DNA of 64,000 nt from NCBI RefSeq assembly GCF_013186535.1, contig NZ_JABMCZ010000001.1:1736001-1800000 (forward strand), read 5' to 3'. This stretch comes from Nocardia terpenica (GTDB lineage Bacteria > Actinomycetota > Actinomycetes > Mycobacteriales > Mycobacteriaceae). Under the pieces are notes generated by a model, which was given only the letters and a program-made list of their open reading frames with translations, made no database searches and was not told the DNA's origin. This document shows, piece by piece, positions 34,038 through 45,714 of the stretch. Made by a program: the position numbers and the translations under genes. Numbering within the stretch: position 1 is the first letter of the stretch; each line of letters begins with the position of its first letter.

Positions 34038-34337
34038 TCACGCGACGGCGAGCAGCGGCGACCCGGTCTCCGGATCGTTGACGGCGACCACCGCGGCCGT
34101 GCTGAACACGTCCACCGACACCCCGCCGATGGCCGGGCTGATATTCGTGGTGACCTGGGCCGACACCGCGGCGGGATCGTAGCCCCAGGAGATGTTGAAG
34201 ATCAGTAACCGGCTGCCGTCGCGCAGCACCACCTCCGAGGGCACGCCGTCGCGATCGCGATCGCGCAGCAACCGCAGGATGGTGCGGTCCGCCGGTTCCC
34301 CGTGCCGGGTATCCGGCGAGCGGAAGACGACGTGCAT
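34038..34337 (-). CDS. Hypothetical small protein downstream of aroG
   Basis: A 99-residue protein from ATG 34337 with GGAGG 6 bases upstream, 13 bases after the aroG stop, so it is probably co-transcribed with aroG. The sequence RLLRDRDRDGVPSEVVLRDG followed by hydrophobic strands (RLLIFNISWGYD, AVVAVN) suggests a compact beta protein. No family recognised. In mycobacteria a different gene set follows aroG, so this looks lineage-specific. Confidence 0.55.
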   Translation of the reverse strand: MHVVFRSPDTRHGEPADRTILRLLRDRDRDGVPSEVVLRDGSRLLIFNISWGYDPAAVSAQVTTNISPAIGGVSVDVFSTAAVVAVNDPETGSPLLAVA

Positions 34338-34350
34338 GTCGACGCCTCCG

Positions 34351-36771
<2,421 letters not shown>

Positions 36772-36775
<4 letters not shown>

Positions 36776-38391
36776 GGCCTGGCTTTGCCGGTGTCCGCGC
36801 GTAGTCGCAACGGGTCCACCGTGCGCAGCGACAGCGCCGCCACCACCGCGGCGAAGGTGGCCGCGGCGACGTGCCAGAAGTTGTACAGGCCGATCGCCCC
36901 GCCCGGCTCGAATACCAGCATGAGCCAGGTGCACAGGCCCACCAGCAGCATCAAAGTCGGTGTGGAGAGCGCGAATCCGGCGGCCAGCGCCAGCGGCCAG
37001 GAGTAGTACCAGGGCAGCGCGGCGGGGGAGAGGATCACGATCGCCACGAACGCGATGAGGATGCCCAGCACCGCCTCGCGCTCGGTGCGCTTGAACCGCC
37101 ACCAGGTCCACACCAGGATCACCCCGAGCGCGAGCGCGCAGATGGCGCGGGTCGCGATCAGCACCGACGATCCGGCCCCGTCGACCCGTAGCGGCGTCAC
37201 CCAGCTCACCATGTACGCCAGGATGGTCGGCAGCGACAACCAGTTGATGATCAACTTCGAACCCGACAGCGCGGTGAGCCAGCCGATGCCGACCCCGGCC
37301 GCCGCCGACGCCAGCGCGAACACCGCCGCGAACACCGACAGCCCCAGGCCGCCGATCTTGGCGAAGGTCCAGATCGGGTGCGGCAGCGGCCCCTTGTGCT
37401 CGGCCGCCCGGCGTTCTCGTTCGTGAATCATCCAGATCCACACCAGGAACGGCAGCGCCACGCCCGCGGTCGCCTTGATCGCCACGCCGATGGCGACGAC
37501 CACGATCCCGGCCACGTGATGATGCTCGAGCACCAGCGCGATGCCCGCGGCCATCAGGCCGACCATCAGCATCTCGTTGTGCACGCCGCCGATCAGGTGG
37601 ATCAGCACCAGCGGGTTCAGCACCGCCAGCCACAGCGCGACGGTCGGCTTGCCGCCCAGGTGCTTGGTCAGATGCGGGACCGCCCACATCATCAGCGCCA
37701 GGCCGGGCAGCATGACCAGCCGCATGGCGATCGTGCCCGCCACCACGTTGTCGCCGGTGACCGTCGTGATCGCGCGGCCCAGCAGCAGGAAGATCGGGCC
37801 GTAGGGGGCGGTGGTGGTGAGCCACACCGGGCTCACATTGTCCAGCAGCACACCGGGATTGCCCTGCAGCGGGCCGATCCGGTAGGGGTCGAAGCCGTCG
37901 CGCAGCAGCGCGCCCTGCGCCAGATACGAGTACACGTCCTGGCTGAACATCGGCACCGCGAACAGCAGCGGGAAGATCCAGATGCCGACGATCGCGCGCA
38001 GCTCGTTGAGCGTCACCCCGGAACCGTGCTCGCCGGTGCCGATGGTCGCGCGCCCCAGCCGCACCCAGGCCACGATCATCGCCAGCACACCCACCCAGAC
38101 CACGATGGTGGCCAGCGTGTACCCGTGCCCGAAGCGCAGCCACGACAGGTGCGCGTGCTCGAGCAGCGGGTCGCGGCGGCGGACCGCGCCCGCGCCCAGG
38201 CCGCCGACGGTGATCAGCAGCGCCCCCCAGAACCCGAGCAGCGCGGCATGGCCCTCGGGGCTACGGAGGAAGTCGGCGGAGACACGCATCCACCAGCGGA
38301 GGTTGTGCGATACCGGCAGCGGGGCAGGGCGGGGGGACTCGGGGGTCTCCATCGTCTCCACGGTGGCGGTATCCGGCTCGGGGGTCGGCAT
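36772..38391 (-). CDS. mptA: Alpha-(1,6)-mannopyranosyltransferase, MptA type
   Basis: A 539-residue membrane GT-C glycosyltransferase with about 12-13 helices. The first extracellular loop carries FSQDVYSYLAQGALLRDGFDPY, the aspartate-containing site of polyprenyl-phosphomannose users; TTTAPYGPIFLLLGRAI also fits. MptA (Rv2174) extends the distal alpha-1,6-mannan core of lipomannan. ATG 38391 follows GGGGGGAA by about 10 bases; a GTG at 38454 would add 21 residues but is preceded by a TAAACT box rather than a ribosome site. It lies inside a carotenoid operon, between crtI and crtB. Confidence 0.88.
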
Positions 38392-38457
38392 AGTTCGTCG
38401 GTTCCCCCCGAACAGTCGGTGCGGTTGCGATACCGCGGTCAATAGGTCGCGCACAGT

Positions 38458-40035
38458 TTAGTTGGTTGCCGGGAACACTACTCCGGCGGTCGGCCCGGAT
38501 CCGGGCACGGCATGCCGGGGATCACCGGTGATGCGCCGGGCGGCGAGCTTGCCGGACAGCAGCGTGGTCGGCACCCCGACACCGGGGGTGGTTCCGCAAC
38601 CGGCCAGCACCACATTCGTGGCGGTGCGGGGCAGATTGCGCGGCCGGAACGGGCCGGTCTGGCGGAACACGTGCGCCGCCGAGAACGGGGTGCCCGCGAG
38701 CATGCCCTGTGCCCGCCAGGTTTCCGGCGTGTCCAGGTGGTCGACGGTGAAGTGCCCGGCGATGCCGCGGTAGCCGCGATTCTCCAGCGTGCACAGCAGT
38801 TCGCGCAGGTAGGCGGGCGCGAGCCGGTCCCAGTTCAGCGGCGCCGCAACCAGATTCGGGCACGGCGCGAGCAGCGTCAGCGGTTCGTGGCGGCCGGTGG
38901 GTCGGTCGACGAACAGGCCCGGATCGGTCAGCGCCGGGCGGGTCAGCAGCAGCGACGGATCGCTCATCAACCGGCCGCGGCCGGGGCGCGCGGCGATCTC
39001 GGCGAACGTGTCCGCCCAGGCCGCGCCGAAATCGATGGTGTGGTGCGCCGGTATCGGCCACCGGGCGGCAACCTCGGCGGGGACGGTGCCGTGCGCGACG
39101 AACGCCGACGGCGAGGCGCGCAGGGGTAATCGGCGGTGAATGCCGAACCGGTCCAGCGCACCCAGATCCGCGGTGAGCACCACGGCGTCGCAGTCGAACG
39201 CGCGGCCGTCGGCGGTGCGCACCCGCCGCGCCCGCCCGGCGGCGTAGTCGATGCCGGTGGCCTCGGTGTTCAGCTCCAGCCGCCCACCGGCCGCGGTGAA
39301 GGCGGCCGCGAGGGCGGCGGTGACGGACCGCATCCCGCCCTCGGGGAAGTACACGCCCAGCGAGGTGTCCATGTGCGGGATCGCGCCGTACACGGCCAGC
39401 GCCTGCGCGGGCGCGGTGCCCGCGTAGAGCGCCTGGAAGGTGAACAGCCGGGCCAGCCGGTCGTCGTGCAGGATGCGGCCGACCTTCGCGCCGAGGCGGC
39501 CGAACGCGCCGAGCCGGACGAGTTCGATCAGCGCCGCCCGCTTCTCCGGGATCGCGACCATGTCCAGCGGCGAGTCGAAGTTGGTGTCCATGAACTGGTC
39601 GTAGGCCGCGTCGTAGACGCGGCCCAGCCACTCCCGCAGCCGCCGGTACCGGCGCGCCTCGGCGGGCCCGCACGCGCGCTCCACCTCGGCGGCCATGGCG
39701 TCGGGATCGGAGTGCACCGCGATGGTCGACCCGTCCGCGAACCGGGCGCGATAGGCGGGCGTGAGCCGGTGGATGCGCAGGCCGTGCGCCCCCGCCTCGG
39801 CGCCCACCGCGGCCAGCGTGTCGTGAATCACCCCCGGCAGGGTGAGAACCGAAGCGCCGGAGTCGATCTCGTAATCGGGCCCGCGATACACCCCGACCCG
39901 CCCGCCCGGATGATCGGCGCGCTCGAGCAGCGTCACCGCCCGCCCCGCGCCGGTCAGATGCAGCGCCGCCGACAACCCGGACAGCCCCGCGCCCACCACC
40001 ACGATCCGGTCGGTGGGCCCGCCGACGGTTCTCAC
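38458..40035 (-). CDS. crtI: Phytoene desaturase
   Basis: A 525-residue FAD-dependent desaturase. The dinucleotide site RIVVVGAGLSGLSAALHL and LLERADHPGGRVGVYRG are at the N-terminus, FPEGGMRSVTAALAAAF in the middle, and the CrtI signature NVVLAGCGTTPGVGVPTTLLSGKLAARRI at the C-terminus (split here over several motifs). It converts phytoene to lycopene or a related acyclic carotene. The GTG start overlaps the idsA2 stop, and the stop lies 66 bases before the chosen mptA start. Length is normal for the bacterial family. Confidence 0.94.
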   Translation of the reverse strand: MRTVGGPTDRIVVVGAGLSGLSAALHLTGAGRAVTLLERADHPGGRVGVYRGPDYEIDSGASVLTLPGVIHDTLAAVGAEAGAHGLRIHRLTPAYRARFADGSTIAVHSDPDAMAAEVERACGPAEARRYRRLREWLGRVYDAAYDQFMDTNFDSPLDMVAIPEKRAALIELVRLGAFGRLGAKVGRILHDDRLARLFTFQALYAGTAPAQALAVYGAIPHMDTSLGVYFPEGGMRSVTAALAAAFTAAGGRLELNTEATGIDYAAGRARRVRTADGRAFDCDAVVLTADLGALDRFGIHRRLPLRASPSAFVAHGTVPAEVAARWPIPAHHTIDFGAAWADTFAEIAARPGRGRLMSDPSLLLTRPALTDPGLFVDRPTGRHEPLTLLAPCPNLVAAPLNWDRLAPAYLRELLCTLENRGYRGIAGHFTVDHLDTPETWRAQGMLAGTPFSAAHVFRQTGPFRPRNLPRTATNVVLAGCGTTPGVGVPTTLLSGKLAARRITGDPRHAVPGSGPTAGVVFPATN

Positions 40036-41189
40036 GCGACGCGGGTGGTCGCCGCGACCGCCATGGCGCGCAACCGTTCTCGTGCCTGCGGCGTCGCCGA
40101 GCAGGAGTCCAGCGCCGCCAGGCCGCGCTCGGTGAGCTCGCCGATGCGCCGCTCCACCTCCTCGACCGCGCCGAGGCCGGTGATCGTCTCGCGCAGCCGG
40201 GTCACCTGCGCGGCCGACAGGTCCGTGCCCAGCGAGCGGCGCAGCAGCCCCGCGGCCTCCGGGTCGGTGGCGTCGGCGCGGCGCAGCGCCTCGGCGACCA
40301 GCACCGTGCGCTTGCCCTCGCGCAGGTCGTCGCCGGAGGGCTTGCCGGTCACCTCGGGATCGCCGAATACGCCGAGCAGATCGTCGCGCAGCTGGAAGGC
40401 GATGCCGATATCGGTGCCGAATTCGCGATACGCCGCGATCAGATCCGGGTCGGCGTCGGCCAGCGCCGCGCCCAGGTGCAGCGGGCGCTCGATGGTGTAG
40501 GCGGCGGTCTTGTAGCGGTTGATCCGCAGCGCCGCCTCCACCGAGTCGTCGGCCCCGGCCTCGCCGTGGACGTCGAGCAGCTGCCCGCCCATCACCTCGG
40601 TGCGCATGGCCGCCCACACCGGGGCGAAGCGGGCGTAGGCCGCCGGTTTCAGGCCCGCGGCGGCCACCATGTCGTCGGCCCAGGCCAGCGCGAGATCGCC
40701 GATCAGGATGCCGACGCTGATGCCGAAATGCGCCGGGTCCCCGCCCCATTCGCGCTCGCGGTGGCGGCGCTCGAAATCGGTGTGCACGGTCGGGAAGCCG
40801 CGCCGGGTGCGGGAGGAGTCGATGATGTCGTCGTGGATCAGCGCGCACGCCTGCACCAGCTCGAGCGCCGAGCACGCGCGCAGCACCGCGGCCGCGTGCG
40901 GGTCCGCGGGATCGCCGCCCGCGCCCAGCCAGCCGGTCCAGGCGAAGGCCGGACGGGTGCGCTTGCCGCCGCGCAGCACGAAGTCGGCCAGCGCGTCGGC
41001 GGAGGACACGAACACCGGGCCCAACTCGTCGACGAGTTCCCGGCGACCGGCGAAGAACAGCCGCAGATTCTCTTCGACGGCCGTCACGAGAGATGCCGCA
41101 TCGGTCGGCGCCGGACGGGTCGGGGTGCTCGGTCCGACGGGCAACGCAACCTCCCAGAAATTCGACGCGGCGAGCAGCCGATCGTCCAT
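40032..41189 (-). CDS. idsA2: Geranylgeranyl/polyprenyl diphosphate synthase
   Basis: A 385-residue trans-prenyltransferase. The first Asp motif is DDIID (in ALIHDDIIDSSRTRRG); the second reads DDLLG, lacking the final Asp as in the M. tuberculosis neighbour Rv2173. GGKRTRPAFAW and QLRDDLLGVFGDPEVTGKPSGDD are also typical. It would supply C20 diphosphate to CrtB. ATG 41189 was chosen; GTG 41219 (10 residues longer) is possible and lies right behind a GGAGG and a TATCGT box at 41240. It is first in the operon and divergent from metF. Confidence 0.9.
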   Translation of the reverse strand: MDDRLLAASNFWEVALPVGPSTPTRPAPTDAASLVTAVEENLRLFFAGRRELVDELGPVFVSSADALADFVLRGGKRTRPAFAWTGWLGAGGDPADPHAAAVLRACSALELVQACALIHDDIIDSSRTRRGFPTVHTDFERRHREREWGGDPAHFGISVGILIGDLALAWADDMVAAAGLKPAAYARFAPVWAAMRTEVMGGQLLDVHGEAGADDSVEAALRINRYKTAAYTIERPLHLGAALADADPDLIAAYREFGTDIGIAFQLRDDLLGVFGDPEVTGKPSGDDLREGKRTVLVAEALRRADATDPEAAGLLRRSLGTDLSAAQVTRLRETITGLGAVEEVERRIGELTERGLAALDSCSATPQARERLRAMAVAATTRVA

Positions 41190-41319
41190 GGTGACGGTGA
41201 TTCGGGGCGCGCGCGGCACCTCCGCAGGGAACGATACTGCGTCCGCCGTGCCGCCCCGACACGCCTACCGGGCAGTAGCAAATCGTCGGAGTCGCGGATA
41301 AGGGCCGCGACCGGGCACT

Positions 41320-41325
41320 TACACT
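41320..41325 (+). promoter_or_regulatory. -10 box of a leaderless metF transcript
   Basis: TACACT ends 6 bases before the metF GTG at 41332, with no ribosome-binding site in between. It fits the leaderless pattern seen at pimB' and aroG. Confidence 0.55.
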
Positions 41326-41331
41326 GGACCG

Positions 41332-42330
41332 GTGAGTTTCGACAACGCACGGGGACGTTCGACCCCAGGCCGACTTTCCCGGACGCCGCAGGTCTCCGGA
41401 ACTCCCTCCGTCGTGGGTCGGCTCGGGCCGCGGCCCGACGGGACGATTCCGTTCTCGGTGGAATTCAATCCGCCGCGCGACGCCGCCAACGAGGCCCGAT
41501 TGTGGCGCGCGGCCCGCGAATTCGAGCGCATGCATCCGGCGTTCGTCTCGATGACCTACGGCGCGGGTGGCTCCACCCGCGACCGTACCGCCCGCGTCAC
41601 CGGTCAGCTGGCGCGCGAGACCACGTTGCTGACCGTCGCCCATCTCACCGCGGTCGGGCACAGCGTGGCCGAACTGCGGTCCATCATGGGCACCTACGCC
41701 GACTCGGGCATCCGCAACCTGCTGGTGCTGCGCGGGGATCCGCCCGGCGACCCGCTCGGCGAGTGGCAGCGGCACCCCGAGGGCCTGGAGTACGCCGAGG
41801 AACTGGTCCGCCTGGTGCGCGGGCTCGGCGACTTCCACGTCGGGGTGGCGTCGTTCCCGCAGGGGCATCACCGCTCCCCGGACCTCGACCACGACACCGC
41901 CCACCTGTGCGCGAAACTGCGTGCGGGCGCGGAGTATTCGATTACCCAGATGTTCTTCGACGTGGACGACTATCTGCGGCTGCGGGACCGGGTCATCGCG
42001 TGCGATCCGATCGAGGGCGCCAAGCCGATCATCCCGGAACTCATGCCCATCACCTCGCTGCGCACCGTGCAGCGCGCCGAGGAACTGTCCGGCCGCCCGC
42101 TGCCCACCCGGCTGCGCGAGCGCCTGGAACGCGCGGGCGGTGCCGACCCCGACGCCAACCGCGCCGCGGTCCGCGAGGTCGGCATCGAAATCGCCACCGA
42201 AATCGCCCAGCGCCTCATCGCCGAAGGCGCCCCCTGCCTCCACTTCATCACCCTGAACTTCGCCAAGGCCACCAGCGAGGTCCTCACCAACCTCGGCTAC
42301 ACGGTCACGGCCGCCCCGGTCGGAGCCTGA
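41332..42330 (+). CDS. metF: Methylenetetrahydrofolate reductase family protein
   Basis: A 332-residue TIM-barrel flavoprotein family member. Motifs: FSVEFNPPRDAANEARLW (family opening with catalytic-region Glu), FVSMTYGAGGSTRDRT, LLVLRGDPPGD and YSITQMFFDVDDYLRLRD. It would reduce 5,10-methylene-THF to 5-methyl-THF for methionine synthesis. It corresponds by position to Rv2172c. The N-terminal 30 residues are an extra, Arg/Ser/Pro-rich lead, which is possible if initiation is leaderless at GTG 41332. The 3' end is strongly C-rich and is followed by palindrome copy G. Confidence 0.92.
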   Translation: MSFDNARGRSTPGRLSRTPQVSGTPSVVGRLGPRPDGTIPFSVEFNPPRDAANEARLWRAAREFERMHPAFVSMTYGAGGSTRDRTARVTGQLARETTLLTVAHLTAVGHSVAELRSIMGTYADSGIRNLLVLRGDPPGDPLGEWQRHPEGLEYAEELVRLVRGLGDFHVGVASFPQGHHRSPDLDHDTAHLCAKLRAGAEYSITQMFFDVDDYLRLRDRVIACDPIEGAKPIIPELMPITSLRTVQRAEELSGRPLPTRLRERLERAGGADPDANRAAVREVGIEIATEIAQRLIAEGAPCLHFITLNFAKATSEVLTNLGYTVTAAPVGA

Positions 42331-42354
42331 CTGCCCCGCCCTCCCCGCCACTAC

Positions 42355-42381
42355 GATTCCGGCATGCTTTTGGCCGGAATC
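42355..42381. repeat. Palindrome copy G (single)
   Basis: Forward copy with perfect arms GATTCCGGC and GCCGGAATC around ATGCTTTTG, 25 bases after the metF stop. No partner or array is attached, making it the simplest form of the element in the window. Position suits a metF terminator. Confidence 0.9.
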
Positions 42382-42476
42382 ACCCGGCGTTTCGCAGCGG
42401 TCCGCTCACTCGGGCGCGGTACGGTCGCCCCGACCGTGCCGACCGCGTTCGACCGTGACGATCAGGAGCGCCCCCG

Positions 42477-43238
42477 ATGGCCGTGCTGTGCAGTCTCGTT
42501 CGTGGTGATTCCGTTCCGGAGCGTCGTGTGCCGGATTCCTTGCGGCGCGGGCTCGTTCGGCTCGCCGGTGCGTTGAGCGCCGCCGCGGTCTCGGCGGTCG
42601 TCGCCGCAGGCCCCGCTTCCGCCGCGCCACCCGATCCGGCCGCCGCCATCGCAAGCACCGACCGGGCCGCGGGCGCGGGCGATCTGGGTGCCGCCTATCA
42701 GACCGCCATCGAGGGCTTGCAGCGGCTGGGCATTCAGCCGTTCCTGTATCCGACCGGTGCGGCGTTCTGCCATGAGGCCACCACCCTCGGTATGGTGCCC
42801 GCGCTGGCCGGTGCCGTGCCGGGCCCGTGGCCGAAGACCACCGTCGCGGTGCCGGGCCTGGATGTCTCCGCGGTGAAGGCGGGGCAGACCATGTTCGCCT
42901 TCGTGCCCTACGGCCTGGGACCCGACGGCCCCGACACCTCCGGCATGCGGGTGGCCTGGCTCAACACCACCACCGGCCGCGGCGGACTCGCCAGCATGGG
43001 CCCCCTGTCCGAGGTCGTCAAGGCCATGGTCCCGCCCGAGGTCCCCGCCTCCGCCCGCCCCCTCGCCGAACAGGTCGTCCAGACCTTCTTCGCCACCGCC
43101 CTGCCCATGGGCGGCGTCCGCGCCGTCCCGGTGACCACCGGTTCCGGCACCGTTCTCGCCGCCGTCTTCGGCTCCGTCCGCAACGGCGCCCGCACCTGCT
43201 ACTTCCTCCCGACCGTCGGAATCACCACGGTCGCTTGA
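42477..43238 (+). CDS. Secreted conserved protein of unknown function
   Basis: A 253-residue protein. Residues about 20-52 form a signal peptide (RLAGALSAAAVSAVVAAGPASA then cleavage). The mature protein has two cysteines (AFCHEAT and ARTCYFLP) that may form a disulfide, and segments TMFAFVPYGLGPD and RVAWLNTTTGRGG resembling secreted mycobacterial proteins of unknown function. AGGAG lies about 8 bases before ATG 42477. The gene stands alone between metF and the convergent glycosyltransferase. Confidence 0.72.
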   Translation: MAVLCSLVRGDSVPERRVPDSLRRGLVRLAGALSAAAVSAVVAAGPASAAPPDPAAAIASTDRAAGAGDLGAAYQTAIEGLQRLGIQPFLYPTGAAFCHEATTLGMVPALAGAVPGPWPKTTVAVPGLDVSAVKAGQTMFAFVPYGLGPDGPDTSGMRVAWLNTTTGRGGLASMGPLSEVVKAMVPPEVPASARPLAEQVVQTFFATALPMGGVRAVPVTTGSGTVLAAVFGSVRNGARTCYFLPTVGITTVA

Positions 43239-43250
43239 GTTTCCGGCGGG

Positions 43251-44627
43251 CTAGACCGCGCGGGCGGTGAGGGTGCGGCCCTTCCAGGACAGGGCCCCGC
43301 TGCGGTGGAGGCGGTGGGAGCGCGCCGAGAGGCGGAGGTAGGCGGCGATGGAGGCCGGATGCGCCAGGGACGCAACGATATCCACGGGAGCGGGGAATCC
43401 CCCCGATTCGAGGGATCGGGCCAGCAGGCGGGCGGTGACCGCGGCCGTGTAGCCGACCAAGCCCGCGCGGCGGGTCGCGCCCCGGCCGAGCAGCGCGGCG
43501 AGCGGTGGCGCCCAGTAGGCCAGCGCGGCGGCGGCGCCCACGGCCATGCTGCCCAGCGGCGAACCGTAGGCCGACCACAGCCAGCGGCTGTATCCGGCGT
43601 CGAGATCCGTTGCGCCCCGGTACATCCGGGTGTTGGCGACGCGGCCCGCGGCGACCAGCACGGTGGTGTGCCCGGCGCGGCGCAGCGCGCGGGCCAGCGC
43701 CAGATCCTCGGTGACATCGGCGGCCACCGCGGCATGCCCGCCGACGGCCCGGTACACCTTCGCGTCGAAGGCCAGGAACTGCCCGCACGACACCGCGGTC
43801 GAGGGGCGCAGGGTGTGATTGGCCGCCGACACCGGCAGCGTCGACGCCCACGACCAGCACAGCAGCGGCTGCACCAAGGCCTCGGCCACCGACTCGGCAC
43901 GCTGGTACGGCCACGGCGACACCAAACCCGCTCCCACGCGGCGTAATTCGCCGACCGCCGCCGCGATCGCCCACGGGCCGAGCCGCACGTCCGCGTCCAG
44001 GAAGACCAGCACGCCCGGCGGTGTCTCCGCGGAATCCGCTGTCACCCCGGCGATTTCGGCCAGCCGGGCACAGGCGGCGTTCTTTCCGGTCCAGCCCGGC
44101 TCGGGATCGGTGTCGGTCGCGATCACGGTGAACCGCTCGTCGCGCTCGACCGCGGCCACCGCGGCGGCGTAGGTGCCGTCCCGGGAGCCGTCGTCGAGAA
44201 TCAGCACCCGCAGGCGCGAAACGCCGCGCTGGGCCCGCAGATCCGCGATCAGCCCCGGCAGCCGCGCGGCCTCGTCGCGCGCGGGCACGCACACCGTCAC
44301 CGGCTCGATGACCGAGGCGCGCACCGGCCCGAGCTGGCGCACCGTCACCCGATTCACCAGGGCCAGCGCCGCACCGGCCCCGGCCACCGCGGCGCCCGCA
44401 CCGACCAGAAGCGCAGTGCCGCAACCGATCCGACGGTCACGCGACCACCGTGCGAGGGCCGGTATACCGGCCCGCGACAGCGGTCGTGCGGGTCGTGCGT
44501 TGCGCGGCTGCAGGGTGTCCTCCGGGTCGCTCGAGAGTTCGGTTTCGCCGGCGCTTGGATCGGCGGGCGCTCGCGTGCGCGCCCATGGCTCGCAGGATAG
44601 TCCCGCCCGGGTGGCTCGCACAGTCAC
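43251..44627 (-). CDS. GT2-family glycosyltransferase, CruG-like
   Basis: A 458-residue protein from GTG 44627. An Arg-rich lead is followed by one membrane helix (about 65-92), a GT-A domain with VCVPARDEAARLPGLI, VLILDDGSRDGTY and the metal-binding DADVRLG, then VTEDLALARALRRAGH and two or three C-terminal membrane helices. This architecture matches GT2 enzymes paired with CruF that glycosylate carotenoids (CruG). It is downstream of lppM on the same strand and 4 kb from cruF-like and crtO-like genes, so the carotenoid role is an inference. The true start could be further downstream. Confidence 0.75.
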   Translation of the reverse strand: MTVRATRAGLSCEPWARTRAPADPSAGETELSSDPEDTLQPRNARPARPLSRAGIPALARWSRDRRIGCGTALLVGAGAAVAGAGAALALVNRVTVRQLGPVRASVIEPVTVCVPARDEAARLPGLIADLRAQRGVSRLRVLILDDGSRDGTYAAAVAAVERDERFTVIATDTDPEPGWTGKNAACARLAEIAGVTADSAETPPGVLVFLDADVRLGPWAIAAAVGELRRVGAGLVSPWPYQRAESVAEALVQPLLCWSWASTLPVSAANHTLRPSTAVSCGQFLAFDAKVYRAVGGHAAVAADVTEDLALARALRRAGHTTVLVAAGRVANTRMYRGATDLDAGYSRWLWSAYGSPLGSMAVGAAAALAYWAPPLAALLGRGATRRAGLVGYTAAVTARLLARSLESGGFPAPVDIVASLAHPASIAAYLRLSARSHRLHRSGALSWKGRTLTARAV

Positions 44628-44690
44628 TCGCCCCGCCGGGATCGCGACACACGTCGGCGCGCCGTCGTCCCGCCGCGGGATCGCGCCCGG

Positions 44691-45425
44691 TCAGGCCCCG
44701 CGCCGCGGGCCGACCGGGTACTTCGGGGCGGGGTTGCGGGTCATGTAGGCCAGGACCGCGACGACGGCGGCGACCGCGAGGGTGATGCCGCCGACGATCC
44801 CGGCCCAGCCCGCGAACGAGCGCGTGTTGGGGTCGGCGTAGCTCACCTCGGCGCGCAGCGTGCTGACGTCACCGGGCGGCAGCTTCCACGACACGATGGA
44901 ATCGCCCTCGCGGGTGCCGTTGGTGGTGGCGACCCGGGCCGGGAAGGCGACGGTGAACTGCACATCCGAGCCCTGCGCCGGGACGGTCTTCAGATCCGCC
45001 CGCCCGGACAGCGTGACCAGGTCGCCGGAGCGGGTGAACTGCAGGTTGAACATGCCCTGTGTCTGATCCGACAGCGCGCCCAGCTGCTGCACCTCGCCGA
45101 AGGTCAGATCGTCGAAATAGACCTGGCTGCCCACGTACCCGTCCTGCGTGTACGGCTCCACCCGCACCTTGGCGGCCAGCGTGTCGGGCACCTTCAGCTG
45201 CGGCCCCTTGTCCTTGTCGTTGGCGGGCACCACGGCGGCCACGATCCGCCCCGACACCCGATCGTTCGACGACACGCCCATCGACACCTGCACCCGCAGG
45301 CAGCCGGCCAGCAGCGGCATCACAAACGCCGCCAAGAACAGGACGGACCAGGCACGATAACGGCGCCGCCGCGGCTGGGACGCGCTCGCGGCGGCGGGGA
45401 GGGGAGTTGTCGGACTCGGCTGCAC
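44691..45425 (-). CDS. lppM: LppM-like lipoprotein
   Basis: A 244-residue lipoprotein corresponding to Rv2171. A lipobox LLAGC (about residues 39-43) follows a basic, hydrophobic leader. The mature domain (VQVSMGVSSNDRVSGRIVAAVV and the beta-rich part to residue 190) is the LppM lipid-binding fold, and one membrane helix lies near 208-232, as in mycobacterial LppM. Known LppM binds PIMs and affects phagosome traffic. GTG 45425 is the only start giving a suitable leader. The next gene on this strand is the GT2 enzyme. Confidence 0.88.
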   Translation of the reverse strand: MQPSPTTPLPAAASASQPRRRRYRAWSVLFLAAFVMPLLAGCLRVQVSMGVSSNDRVSGRIVAAVVPANDKDKGPQLKVPDTLAAKVRVEPYTQDGYVGSQVYFDDLTFGEVQQLGALSDQTQGMFNLQFTRSGDLVTLSGRADLKTVPAQGSDVQFTVAFPARVATTNGTREGDSIVSWKLPPGDVSTLRAEVSYADPNTRSFAGWAGIVGGITLAVAAVVAVLAYMTRNPAPKYPVGPRRGA

Positions 45426-45516
45426 GGCTCACATCGTGCCATGACACGCCGACCGGAGCGCCTACGACGGGCCGCACCCCAACGGCGCGTCGTACCTCCG
45501 ACGCGCCGACCATTGT

Positions 45517-45653
45517 GATCCCGGTGTGACCCTCTCCTGTTCCTGGTGTGCTCGCTCTCCCGTTCCTGGTGTGCCCACTCTCCCGTTCCCGGCGTGCCCA
45601 CTCTCATGTCCTGGCGTGCTCACTCTCCTGTTCCCGGCGTGCCCACTCTCCTG
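45517..45653. repeat. Six-unit 23-bp tandem array next to palindrome H1
   Basis: Units at 45517, 45540, 45563, 45586, 45609 (22 bases) and 45631. Each is TTCCCGGCGTGC or a slight variant followed by YCACTCTCCTG, and the last runs directly into copy H1. The first half again equals the outer arm and first loop bases of the palindrome; the second half is unique to this locus. The array fills most of the gap between lppM and the cruF-like gene. Confidence 0.93.
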
Positions 45654-45714
45654 TTACCGGCGTGCTTTTGGCCGGGAACTCACGGTGGATTCCGGCCGAA
45701 AGCACGCCGAAATC
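45653..45714. repeat. Palindrome pair H1/H2 reaching into the cruF-like gene
   Basis: H1 (45653-45679, forward) has arms GTTACCGGC and GCCGGGAAC with one mismatch. H2 (45688-45714, reverse) has GATTCCGGC and GCCGAAATC around CGAAAGCAC. The stop codon of the cruF-like gene (45680-45682) lies in the spacer, and H2 encodes its last residues. Confidence 0.9.

Noticed and set aside
38392..38454. GTG 38454 as the mptA start
   Set aside because: It has no ribosome site and sits directly after a TAAACT promoter-like box; ATG 38391 has GGGGGGAA upstream and leaves all membrane helices intact.
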